DNA from: Acidobacteriaceae bacterium
GTDB lineage: Bacteria; Acidobacteriota; Terriglobia; Terriglobales; Acidobacteriaceae
DNA length: 8,367 nucleotides
NCBI GenBank assembly: GCA_003162255.1
Contig: PMMJ01000115.1
Location: 1-8,367, forward strand
Reading direction: 5' to 3'
A model generated the notes under the pieces. That model was not told the origin of the DNA, did not search any database, and saw nothing but the letters and a program-made list of their open reading frames with translations. The number at the start of each line of letters is the position of its first letter. Within the stretch, counting starts at the first letter, position 1. Below, piece after piece: positions 1-6,352 of this stretch. The translations under genes were made by a program, and so were the position numbers.

Positions 1-438
1 TCGATCCGGCGGCGGCGGGAGTGCGAGCGGTGCAATCGCCGCTTCACCACCTACGAGCGCATCGACGAAATCCCCTACATGGTGGTAAAGAAGGACGGAC
101 GCCGCGAACGTTTTGACCGGCAGAAAGTGCTCAACGGCCTCATGCGCGCCTGCGAAAAGCGCCCGGTGCCGATCAGCAAGCTCGAGCAGATTGTCAATGA
201 AGCCGAGACCTTCGTGATCGAGTCGGCCGAGCGCGAGCGCAAAACCAGCGAGATCGGCGAACTGATCATGAACCGCCTGCGCCGCTACGACAAAGTCGCC
301 TATGTAAGATTTGCCTCCGTCTATCTCGATTTCAAAGACGTGCAGGAATTCATGACGGAACTGAAAGATCTGCTGAAAGGCAAAGACGCGCCCGAACCGA
401 AGGGCAAAGCGAAATCGGGTGATCGGATCATCGGGTGA
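1..438 (+). CDS. nrdR: Transcriptional repressor NrdR (5'-truncated by window edge)
   Basis: NrdR is a zinc-ribbon/ATP-cone repressor of ribonucleotide reductase genes that senses the ATP/dATP balance. The reading frame is open from base 1: the visible protein begins SIRRRRECERCNRRFTTYER, and the alternative ATG at 73-81 lies inside the family domain, so the real start is outside the window. About 23 residues, including the first zinc Cys pair, should be missing by comparison with E. coli NrdR. The second Cys pair (CERC, visible residues 8-11) and the RRRR/RFTTYE core are present. An ATP-cone follows (VVKKDGRRERFDRQKV, then EKRPVP, then DKVAYVRFASVY). The last seven codons (SGDRIIG) and the stop lie inside an intergenic repeat, so the extreme C-terminus seems to be repeat-encoded. 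Identification is firm; only the missing N-terminus is unseen. Confidence 0.95.
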   Translation, partial: SIRRRRECERCNRRFTTYERIDEIPYMVVKKDGRRERFDRQKVLNGLMRACEKRPVPISKLEQIVNEAETFVIESAERERKTSEIGELIMNRLRRYDKVAYVRFASVYLDFKDVQEFMTELKDLLKGKDAPEPKGKAKSGDRIIG

Positions 439-509
439 TCGGGCCATCGAAAGGCAAATCCTTGGCGGTTCTAGATGACCCGATGACCCGATCATCCGAT
501 GGCCCGATC
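414..509. repeat. Intergenic word-repeat element, family A copy 1
   Basis: This stretch is built from short words in both orientations. ATCGGGTGATC occurs exactly at 414-424 and 430-440. GATCGGGCCATCG at 437-449 is perfectly complementary to 497-509 and could form a 13-bp stem with a 47-nt loop. GATGACCC is tandem at 474-481 and 482-489. The element starts inside the last codons of nrdR and ends 14 bases before the next start codon. There is no T-run after the stem, so it is not a standard intrinsic terminator. It could still act on transcript ends or mRNA stability. The same words recur at 2617-2716. Confidence 0.8.
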
Positions 510-523
510 CACGTTTCTTCTTT

Positions 524-1561
524 ATGACCCACAAAGTAACGTTAATTCCCGGCGACGGCATCGGCCCGGAAGTCATCCAGGCCACGGTTCGCATCCTCGA
601 AGCCACCGGCGTCAAGTTCGAATGGGAGAGCTTTGCCGCCGGCGCCGAAGCTTTTGAGAAATACAAGGAATACATTCCCAAAGAACTCAACGACTCCATC
701 GAGCGCACCCGCGTCGGACTGAAGGGGCCCGTGACCACGCCCATCGGCGGCGGCTTCTCCAGCATCAACGTCGAGTTGCGCAAGCGCTTCGAACTCTTCG
801 CCAACTTCCGGCCCATCCGCAATCTTCCGCACATTCCTACGCGCTATCCGGGCGTGGACCTGATCGTGGTCCGCGAAAACACCGAAGGCCTCTACTCCGG
901 CATCGAACACGAAGTTGTTCCCGGAGTGGTCGAGAGCCTGAAGATCATCACCGAGAAGGCTTCCACACGCGTTTCGCGCTTCGCTTTTGAGTACGCCCGC
1001 AAGAACAAGCGCAAGAAGATTCATTCCATCCACAAAGCCAACATCATGAAGTTGTCCGATGGATTATTTCTGCGCTGTTCGCGCACCGTCTCGAAGGAGT
1101 ATCCCGAGATCACTTACGGCGAGCACATCGTCGACAATACCTGCATGCAACTGGTGATGAACCCCTACCAGTACGACATTCTGCTGATGGAAAACCTGTA
1201 CGGCGACATTCTTTCCGATCTGTGCGCGGGACTGGTGGGTGGACTCGGCCTCGTCCCCGGCGCGAATTTCGGACACGAGTGCGCCATCTTTGAAGCCGTC
1301 CACGGCTCCGCGCCCGACATTGCCGGAAAGAATATTGCCAATCCCACGGCCGTGTTGCGATCGGCCTTGCTCATGCTGCGTCATCTCGGAGAGACCGACG
1401 CCGCATTGAAGATCCGCAGCGCCATCGACGAGGTCTACCGCGACCGCAGCAAACTTACGCGCGACGTGGGCGGCACTGCCGGCACCTCGGAATTCGCCGA
1501 CGCGATTATTCAGGCGATGGAGACGCAGAGTACTGCCGTGGCGGCGAGTGACCAACCGTAA
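524..1561 (+). CDS. NAD-dependent isocitrate dehydrogenase
   Basis: A beta-decarboxylating dehydrogenase (isocitrate/isopropylmalate family) of 345 aa, the usual size for the NAD-type IDH3-like branch. It should convert isocitrate to 2-oxoglutarate and CO2 in the cytosolic TCA cycle. The N-terminal LIPGDGIGPEV is at 7-17. The substrate segment SSINVELRKRF (79-89) carries the Ser and Asn that mark isocitrate rather than isopropylmalate enzymes. Arg96 and Arg117 (VVRENTEGLYSG) complete the carboxylate pocket. Catalytic Tyr124 and Lys171 are present, as are metal ligands Asp204, Asp228 and Asp232 (ENLYGDILSD). HGSAPDIAG (260-268) has Asp-Ile where NADP enzymes carry Lys-Tyr, which points to NAD. 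The ATG start is set by the family N-terminus; no Shine-Dalgarno precedes it and repeat copy 1 ends 14 bases upstream. Homoisocitrate dehydrogenase is a weaker alternative. Confidence 0.93.
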   Translation: MTHKVTLIPGDGIGPEVIQATVRILEATGVKFEWESFAAGAEAFEKYKEYIPKELNDSIERTRVGLKGPVTTPIGGGFSSINVELRKRFELFANFRPIRNLPHIPTRYPGVDLIVVRENTEGLYSGIEHEVVPGVVESLKIITEKASTRVSRFAFEYARKNKRKKIHSIHKANIMKLSDGLFLRCSRTVSKEYPEITYGEHIVDNTCMQLVMNPYQYDILLMENLYGDILSDLCAGLVGGLGLVPGANFGHECAIFEAVHGSAPDIAGKNIANPTAVLRSALLMLRHLGETDAALKIRSAIDEVYRDRSKLTRDVGGTAGTSEFADAIIQAMETQSTAVAASDQP

Positions 1562-1592
1562 TCGCCGCCGAAAAAACCGAGCCGATGCTCGC

Positions 1593-1612
1593 CGCAGTGA
1601 TAAACTACTGCG
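1593..1612. promoter_or_regulatory. Putative ctaA promoter -10 inside a 6-bp dyad
   Basis: TAAACT at 1601-1606 resembles a -10 hexamer and would start transcription near 1613, giving a leader of about 53 nt before the GTG start of ctaA. It lies in the loop of a perfect inverted repeat, CGCAGT (1593-1598) and ACTGCG (1607-1612). This arrangement could be an operator over the -10, or chance. No convincing -35 hexamer is seen, so confidence is low. Confidence 0.3.
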
Positions 1613-1654
1613 TTTCGGGAAACGTACCGGGCGAAGCGCATCGCCGGTCTCCCT

Positions 1655-1660
1655 GGGGGA
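1655..1660 (+). promoter_or_regulatory. Ribosome binding site deciding the ctaA start
   Basis: GGGGGA lies 5 nt before the in-frame GTG at 1666. It is the only strong Shine-Dalgarno-like run near the 5' end of this frame and supports GTG 1666 over ATG 1585. Confidence 0.6.
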
Positions 1661-1665
1661 CTATC

Positions 1666-2604
1666 GTGAAGAGCATTGAACTTCCCTACCATCGCGGACT
1701 CCACCGCTTCGCCGTCTTCACCGCTTGCGCCACCCTCGTCCTGATCGTTGCCGGAGCGCTGGTCACCAGCAATGACGCCGGCTTATCTGTTCCCGACTGG
1801 CCGACCAGCTTCGGGTCCTTCTACAAAATTCCGCACATGGTCGGCGGCGTACAGTACGAACATGGCCATCGCATGGCGGCGGAATTCGTCGGACTGCTCA
1901 CCATTATCCTGGCGGTCTGGACATGGATTGCTGAAAAGCGGCGCTGGCTGCGCGTTTTGGGCCTAGCCGCGCTCGCAACCGTAATCGTGCAAGGCATCCT
2001 CGGCGGATTGACGGTCTTGTTCTTTCTGCCCGCACCCATCTCCAGCGCCCACGCCGCCGTGGCCCAAACCTTCTTCTGCATCGCCGTCGCCATCGCCGTC
2101 TTCACCGGACGCCGCTGGGTCGAAGAGCAACCGCGCACTGAGCTCGACCAGCGCCGCCCTGCTCTGTTCACTCTGACTCTGCTCTCGATTGCTGTGCTCT
2201 ATGTGCAACTGATCCTCGGCGCCATGTTTCGCCACCACGGCTTGAGCTGGTGGCCACACGTCATTAACGCCGTCGTCGTCGCTATCGTCCTCTCCTGGAC
2301 TGCCGTCCGCGCCATCACCGTCTACTCGCAGGTGGACGCCGTCCGCCGTCCGGCAATCACCATGCTCGGCCTCATGGTCGCGCAACTCTGCCTAGGCTTT
2401 CTCGCCTTCGTCACCCGCGTCATGTGGGGAAGAGACGCCGCGCAACCCGAACTGCCCATGGTGATCTCGACCGTGGTCCACGTCGCCGTCGGAGCCCTGC
2501 TTCTGGCCACGACCGTCGTGCTAGCCATCCAGGTCTGGCGCTACGTGCCGGTAGCGTTTGAAGAGCGCGTCCCCGGGCCGGATCAGAAGCCCGTCGCCGC
2601 CTAA
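1666..2604 (+). CDS. ctaA: Heme A synthase, CtaA/COX15 family
   Basis: An integral membrane monooxygenase that converts heme O to heme A for aa3-type cytochrome oxidase. The GTG start (312 aa) is preferred because GGGGGA at 1655-1660 sits 5 nt upstream and the family-like N-terminus (HRGLHRFAVFTACATLVLIVAGALVTS) begins just after it. The in-frame ATG at 1585 would add 27 residues unlike the family and lies upstream of the likely promoter. About eight hydrophobic segments are seen. PDWP (43-46) and ExxHR with Glu65, His68 and Arg69 are typical of the first half, with His129 (SSAHAAVAQ) in the next helix pair. The second half has LGAMFRHHG, His198 and His272 (STVVHVAVG). The PDWPTSFG loop lacks the Cys found in some homologues. 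It is followed by repeat copy 2 and an ABC-2 exporter. Confidence 0.92.
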   Translation: MKSIELPYHRGLHRFAVFTACATLVLIVAGALVTSNDAGLSVPDWPTSFGSFYKIPHMVGGVQYEHGHRMAAEFVGLLTIILAVWTWIAEKRRWLRVLGLAALATVIVQGILGGLTVLFFLPAPISSAHAAVAQTFFCIAVAIAVFTGRRWVEEQPRTELDQRRPALFTLTLLSIAVLYVQLILGAMFRHHGLSWWPHVINAVVVAIVLSWTAVRAITVYSQVDAVRRPAITMLGLMVAQLCLGFLAFVTRVMWGRDAAQPELPMVISTVVHVAVGALLLATTVVLAIQVWRYVPVAFEERVPGPDQKPVAA

Positions 2605-2616
2605 GGCTCTGCCTGG

Positions 2617-2716
2617 GATCGGGCCATCGAATCATTGGACCGTCGGGTCATCTAAACTCGGCGAGGATTTGGATTTTCGATCACCAGATCACCCGATGGC
2701 CTGATGACCCGATGGG
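2617..2716. repeat. Intergenic word-repeat element, family A copy 2
   Basis: GATCGGGCCATCG at 2617-2629 is identical to 437-449 of copy 1. TCGGGTCATCT at 2643-2653 is the reverse complement of 473-483. GATCACCCGAT at 2687-2697 is the reverse complement of the 11-mer at 414-424 and 430-440. Within this copy, 2622-2629 is complementary to 2694-2701, and 2644-2652 to 2703-2711. These two pairs cross rather than nest, so the element is not one simple hairpin. It fills the gap between ctaA and the ABC ATPase gene. Confidence 0.8.
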
Positions 2717-2746
2717 TTTCCGATGATAATCGCCGCGTCCGCGTCG

Positions 2747-2752
2747 TAGAAT
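2747..2752 (+). promoter_or_regulatory. Putative -10 for a leaderless ABC ATPase mRNA
   Basis: TAGAAT ends 5 nt before the GTG start at 2758, so RNA synthesis would begin at or next to the start codon. No Shine-Dalgarno is present. This matches the TANNNT spacing known from leaderless genes in several phyla; no clear -35 is seen. Confidence 0.4.
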
Positions 2753-2757
2753 GAACT

Positions 2758-3789
2758 GTGACCTCGAACTCAACTTCCATTGACCTCGCTCATCCCGCCC
2801 AGCACTCCGAACAAGCCGGCCAGCCCATCATTTCCGTTCGCGATCTCGTCCATCGCTACCAGGATCGCACCGCGCTTAACGGCGTTTCTTTTGATGTTCG
2901 ACCCGCCGAGCTCTTTGGCTTGCTCGGCCCGAACGGCAGCGGCAAGACCACTCTCTTCCGAATTCTGTCCACGCTCATGGTCCCGACTTCCGGCAGCGCC
3001 ACCATCGCCGGCTTCGACGCCGTGCACCAGCCCGGAGCCGTGCGGCGACACATCGGCGTCGTCTTCCAGGCCCAGAGCGTCGATCTCAAACTTACCGCCT
3101 ACGAAAATCTCTGGCATCAGGGACACCTCTACGGCCTGCGCGGTGCCGAACTCAAAGCGCGAATCAACGAGATCCTCACCCGCGTCGGATTGCTCGACCG
3201 CTCCGCCGATCGTGTGGAGACTTTTTCCGGAGGCATGCAGCGCCGCATCGAACTCGCCAAAGGGCTGCTCCATCATCCCGAGGTTCTACTGCTCGACGAG
3301 CCCACCACCGGCCTCGATCCCGGCGCCCGGCGCGACCTTTGGCAATATCTCCAAATCCTGCGCGATCAGGAGCAAGTCTCCGTAATCGTTACCACTCACC
3401 TGATGGAAGAAGCCGAACGCTGCGATCGCCTCGCCATCCTGAACGAAGGCAGCCTCGTGGCGCTCGGCACGCCCGAAGCTCTGACGCGCGAAATCGGAGG
3501 CGACATAATTCTGCTGGAAGCGCACGACCCGCAGACCCTGGCCGATCGTATTCGCAGCAAGTTTCAAGTCGATGCCACTGTCATGGACAACCGCGTCCGC
3601 ATAGAAATCGAAAACGGACATCGCTTCGTCCCCGACGTAGTCGAAGCCTTCCCCGGAGAAATCCAGTCGCTCAGCGTAAGCAAGCCCACGCTCGAAGACG
3701 TCTTCATCCATCGCACCGGCCACCGCTTTTGGAACGAAGATGCGGAACCGGCGCCAGATACCCGCAAGAAGAAAACGAAGAAAACCTAA
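2758..3789 (+). CDS. ABC-2 exporter ATP-binding protein (DrrA/NatA/CcmA-like)
   Basis: The cytoplasmic ATPase subunit of a DrrAB-type exporter, 343 aa. Walker A GPNGSGKTT is at 57-65, the Q-loop Gln at 104, the signature FSGGMQRR at 156-163, Walker B VLLLDEP at 176-182, the D-loop GLD at 185-187 and the switch His at 214 (TTHLMEEAERCDR). All catalytic elements are intact. A C-terminal domain typical of the DrrA branch follows (about 245-325, with PTLEDVFIHRTG), ending in a lysine-rich tail. The GTG start adds about 23 polar residues before the conserved IISVRDLVHRY. The permease gene follows after 27 bases, so the two form a pair. The substrate cannot be read. Position next to ctaA makes a role linked to cytochrome oxidase maturation possible, but this is inference. 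Confidence 0.92.
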   Translation: MTSNSTSIDLAHPAQHSEQAGQPIISVRDLVHRYQDRTALNGVSFDVRPAELFGLLGPNGSGKTTLFRILSTLMVPTSGSATIAGFDAVHQPGAVRRHIGVVFQAQSVDLKLTAYENLWHQGHLYGLRGAELKARINEILTRVGLLDRSADRVETFSGGMQRRIELAKGLLHHPEVLLLDEPTTGLDPGARRDLWQYLQILRDQEQVSVIVTTHLMEEAERCDRLAILNEGSLVALGTPEALTREIGGDIILLEAHDPQTLADRIRSKFQVDATVMDNRVRIEIENGHRFVPDVVEAFPGEIQSLSVSKPTLEDVFIHRTGHRFWNEDAEPAPDTRKKKTKKT

Positions 3790-3803
3790 ACCACCAACGC
3801 TGC

Positions 3804-3809
3804 TAAACT
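3804..3809 (+). promoter_or_regulatory. Putative internal -10 for the permease gene
   Basis: TAAACT ends 7 nt before the ATG at 3817, again at leaderless spacing and with no Shine-Dalgarno. The 27-bp gap between ATPase and permease genes is otherwise bare. The permease may therefore have its own start as well as readthrough from upstream. Confidence 0.35.
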
Positions 3810-3816
3810 AACAACA

Positions 3817-4653
3817 ATGTCCACTCAGACCGCGACCTTCCCCGCCACCGCTCCCCCATCCGCCGGAGTCCTGCTGCCCGCTTTTACGCTCTGGTGGCGC
3901 GAAGTGGTGCGCTTTTATCGGCAGCGCGCGCGCGTGGTGGGCGTGATCCTTTCTCCGCTCTTGTTCTGGATCGTCCTCGGCAGCGGATTCGGAACGTCTT
4001 TTCGTTCCGGCCAGGGCGCTGGCCAGCAGAATTATCTGGATTATTTCTATCCTGGCACTTTGGTGATGATCGTGCTCTTCACCGCGATCTTCACCATGAT
4101 GTCGGTCATTGAAGACCGCAACGAGGGGTTCCTGCTTTCGGTGCTGGTGGCTCCGGTGCCGCGCGCGGCCATTGTTCTGGGAAAAGTTTTGGGCGGCACC
4201 ACGCTCGCGACCACTCAGGGATTGATTTTCCTGGTCTTCGCGCCGCTCGTCGGCGTACACATGACGCTCGTCTCCTTCGGGTTGATCGCGCTCACCGTTT
4301 TCCTGGTGTCGTTTGCCCTGACCGCGCTCGGTTTCGCCATTGCCTGGCCGATGGATTCGACGCAAGCCTTTCACGCCATCATCAATTTATTTCTGATTCC
4401 GCTGTGGCTGCTTTCCGGAGCGCTGTTCCCTCTGTCCAAGGCTTCAGGATGGATTCGCTGGCTCATGTACGCCAATCCGCTGACCTACGGAGTCGAGGCG
4501 CTGCGCACGCTGATGTATCCCGAAGCGCCCAGCTCATTTTCGTTTGACTTCTCGCTGACCGCATCGATTTTGACGCTGGTGCTGTTTGCGCTATTCATGT
4601 TCGGATTGGCCTTCGCGCTGGCGAGCCGGCGCACGACGAAGCCAGCCGCGTAA
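3817..4653 (+). CDS. ABC-2 type transporter permease (DrrB-like)
   Basis: The membrane subunit of the exporter whose ATPase is encoded just upstream; 278 aa, normal for the family. About six hydrophobic segments can be drawn (roughly 38-57, 80-98, 119-142, 151-175, 185-205 and 249-270). The ABC-2 hallmark EDRNEGFLLSVLVAPVPR (99-116) lies after the second segment. PLWLLSGALFPL (195-206) and MYANPLTYGVEALR (217-230) are typical of the C-terminal half. The start is the first ATG, giving a short Pro/Ala-rich cytoplasmic leader before FTLWWREVVRFYRQR. The permease should work as a dimer with two ATPases. The substrate is unknown; drug, lipid, polysaccharide or heme-related exporters share this fold. 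Confidence 0.9.
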   Translation: MSTQTATFPATAPPSAGVLLPAFTLWWREVVRFYRQRARVVGVILSPLLFWIVLGSGFGTSFRSGQGAGQQNYLDYFYPGTLVMIVLFTAIFTMMSVIEDRNEGFLLSVLVAPVPRAAIVLGKVLGGTTLATTQGLIFLVFAPLVGVHMTLVSFGLIALTVFLVSFALTALGFAIAWPMDSTQAFHAIINLFLIPLWLLSGALFPLSKASGWIRWLMYANPLTYGVEALRTLMYPEAPSSFSFDFSLTASILTLVLFALFMFGLAFALASRRTTKPAA

Positions 4654-4658
4654 GAACA

Positions 4659-4764
4659 GTCGTTCGTCGATGGTCGTTCGTCGTTGGCTCTTAGCTTTTG
4701 GCTTTTGAGTAGAGCACGGAAGCAGCAACAGGCAACACCGCCGAACGACTAACGACTGACGACG
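4659..4764. repeat. Intergenic word-repeat element, family B
   Basis: This gap is built from different words. GTCGTTCGTCG occurs exactly at 4659-4669 and 4673-4683 (period 14). GCTTTTG is tandem at 4694-4700 and 4701-4707. CGAACGAC at 4742-4749 is complementary to 4659-4666 and 4673-4680, and CGACTAACGACTGACGACG follows it. The element begins 5 bases after the permease stop and ends 5 bases before the bshB1 start. The centre (about 4708-4740) shows no obvious word structure. Confidence 0.65.
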
Positions 4765-4769
4765 CATTT

Positions 4770-5480
4770 ATGCCCCTAGACATACTCGCCCTAGCCGCGC
4801 ACCGCGACGACGTGGAACAAACCTGCGGCGGAACTCTGCTCAAGATGGCCGAGCGCGGATACAGCACCGGCATCCTCGACCTCACGCAAGGTGAAATGGG
4901 CACGCGCGGCACCGCTGAAGACCGCGCCAGTGAGGCGTCCGAGGCGGCGCGCATCCTGAAAGTTTCCTGGCGCCACGCGCTCGACATCCCCGATGGCCGC
5001 GTCGAAAATACCTGGGAGAATCGTTTGAAGGTCGTCCGCGTACTCCGCGAACAGCGTCCGCGCGTGCTGATTCTCCCCTACTGGGAAGGACGGCATCCGG
5101 ATCACTACACGGCCTCGATTCTCGGCTACGAGGCGGCATTTATGTCGGGGCTCGCAAAGTTGCCGTTGGATGGCCCCGCTCATCGTCCTTTCAAAATTAT
5201 CTACGCCAGCCTATACCGCGACGTGCGGCCTACGTTTGTTGTAGACATCACCAGCCAGTTCGAAACGCGCCTTGCCTCGCTGATGGCCTACAAGTCGCAA
5301 TTCACAGACCAGGAGGCGGGCAGCGGAATATTTCCCGCGCACAAAGAAATTCGGGCGCGGATTGAGTCGATGGCCCGCTATTACGGTCTGCTCGGCGGAG
5401 TCACCTACGCTGAGCCGTTCGTGCAGAAAGAAGTGGGACTGGTGGATGATGTAATGGCGATTCCGGTGAAGTCGATCTGA
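4770..5480 (+). CDS. bshB1: Bacillithiol biosynthesis deacetylase BshB1 (PIG-L family)
   Basis: A zinc-dependent N-acetylglucosaminyl-malate deacetylase, the second step of bacillithiol synthesis; 236 aa, normal for BshB1, cytosolic. The N-terminal metal site reads AHRDD (10-14) with His11 and Asp14 as ligands, and GRHPDH (107-112) supplies the third, His112. Asp13 would be the general base. Strong BshB1 markers are TCGGTLLKMAERGY, LTQGEMGTRGT (38-48), IPDGRVENTWENR and YKSQF (174-178). The usual AHPDD is changed to AHRDD. The ATG is placed by the family N-terminus; no Shine-Dalgarno is visible and family B repeat words lie 5 bases upstream. Bacillithiol genes occur in Acidobacteriota as well as Firmicutes. 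Another LmbE-type deacetylase is a less likely alternative. Confidence 0.9.
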   Translation: MPLDILALAAHRDDVEQTCGGTLLKMAERGYSTGILDLTQGEMGTRGTAEDRASEASEAARILKVSWRHALDIPDGRVENTWENRLKVVRVLREQRPRVLILPYWEGRHPDHYTASILGYEAAFMSGLAKLPLDGPAHRPFKIIYASLYRDVRPTFVVDITSQFETRLASLMAYKSQFTDQEAGSGIFPAHKEIRARIESMARYYGLLGGVTYAEPFVQKEVGLVDDVMAIPVKSI

Positions 5481-5554
5481 GGCGGCTTTTGATCGGTCAC
5501 TGTGCCGGCGAACTAGCGCATTACTTTCCCCATTATTTTCCGCTTTGAAAGCGC

Positions 5555-6250
5555 TCACCAGATAAACGGTATCAGCCGGTAGCGAACGCGAGCGGCGTAC
5601 TCCGTGTAGCCTGACAGACCGCGTTGGAGTTCGCGGTCTTCCATCGCGGTCCGAAAAACGATTCCGCCTAAGAAAACCACCGAGGCCGCCAATCCGGCCC
5701 AGGAGCCAAGCACCAACGCATTCGCCGGCAGGTAGATCAACATCGAGGCGTAGAGCGGATGGCGGATCGTGGCATAGGGTCCGGTGGAAACCACTCGGTG
5801 TCCGCGTTCGGCTTGGATGCGCACGACCGCCGTGAGAAATGGGTTCTCCCGAAAAACGCGGCCGATCATCCAGAACGATAAGATCAACACGACCGCACCC
5901 GCGCATTGGAGCCAGACCGGCATGACGGACCAGCGGAAACGGACAGCATCCAGGCCCATCAGGACGAGCCAGGCGCACCAGGCAACCATCATGGGCAGAA
6001 TCCAGATTTTGTCCCAGAAGGGCTGGCCTTTTTGCCATGGTGATTTGAGGCGCTCGGCCAGAAGCGCGGGATCGCGTCGCGCCAGCCGAAGGGTGATCCA
6101 CAAAGCTCCGGCGAGAAACAGCGTGAGATCGGCCCACGCGGCAGGCCAGCGGACGGTCCCCGCAGCGCCAAAGAGCAGGGCCGCGAAAAAAAAGATCTCT
6201 GACACAAGAACAACACAGATCTTGATGACCATAGGCGCCACTTCCGCCAT
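5555..6250 (-). CDS. Isoprenylcysteine carboxyl methyltransferase-like membrane protein
   Basis: A membrane methyltransferase of the ICMT/PEMT superfamily, which uses S-adenosylmethionine on lipidic or membrane-bound substrates. With the ATG at 6250 it has 231 aa. Hydrophobic segments start at once (VIKICVVLVSEIFFFAALLFG) and about five follow. The C-terminal SAM-binding signature is clear: VVSTGPYATIRHPLYASML, then EDRELQRGLSGYTEYAARVRYRLIPFIW at the end, with the conserved RHPLY and the Glu and Tyr/Arg motif. The frame stays open upstream to a GTG at 6379, but those 43 residues look unlike the family and cross the likely promoter. ATG 6232 with GGAAG 8 nt upstream is another possible start. 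It converges on bshB1 and diverges from the dehydrogenase. The substrate is unknown; true prenyl-protein substrates are not expected in bacteria. Confidence 0.85.
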   Translation of the reverse strand: MAEVAPMVIKICVVLVSEIFFFAALLFGAAGTVRWPAAWADLTLFLAGALWITLRLARRDPALLAERLKSPWQKGQPFWDKIWILPMMVAWCAWLVLMGLDAVRFRWSVMPVWLQCAGAVVLILSFWMIGRVFRENPFLTAVVRIQAERGHRVVSTGPYATIRHPLYASMLIYLPANALVLGSWAGLAASVVFLGGIVFRTAMEDRELQRGLSGYTEYAARVRYRLIPFIW

Positions 6251-6352
6251 ACTAAACCAGCGCTGATAACACGTCGCAGGGAGAGCTTTGTCGAAAAGCG
6301 CGAGAGTGGGGCATCCGCGGCTGTTTCGGTCGAGCTTAGGAGACAAACCCGC

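Noticed and set aside
414..509. CRISPR array
   Set aside because: The repeated words are short (8-13 bases), occur in both orientations and lack uniform spacers; no cas gene is nearby.
542..1555. Two 163-codon minus-strand frames opposite isocitrate dehydrogenase
   Set aside because: Antisense shadows of a gene with intact catalytic motifs; compositions are Gly/Ala/Asp-skewed as expected from complementing GC-rich codons.
1585..1665. Upstream ATG extension of ctaA
   Set aside because: The 27 extra residues are not family-like, no SD precedes ATG 1585, and the region holds a likely promoter; GTG 1666 has a good SD.
2780..3385. A 201-codon + strand frame inside the ABC ATPase gene
   Set aside because: Ser/Pro/Arg-rich shadow with no motif; the overlapping frame has complete Walker A, signature and Walker B motifs.
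5541..5553. CGCTTTGAAAGCG as a bidirectional terminator between bshB1 and the methyltransferase gene
   Set aside because: The palindrome leaves almost no loop and has no following T-run on either strand.
5211..6137. A 308-codon minus-strand open frame across the methyltransferase and the end of bshB1
   Set aside because: It overlaps two well-supported genes in other frames, is Arg/Ser/His-rich and has no recognisable domain; a shadow frame in GC-biased DNA.
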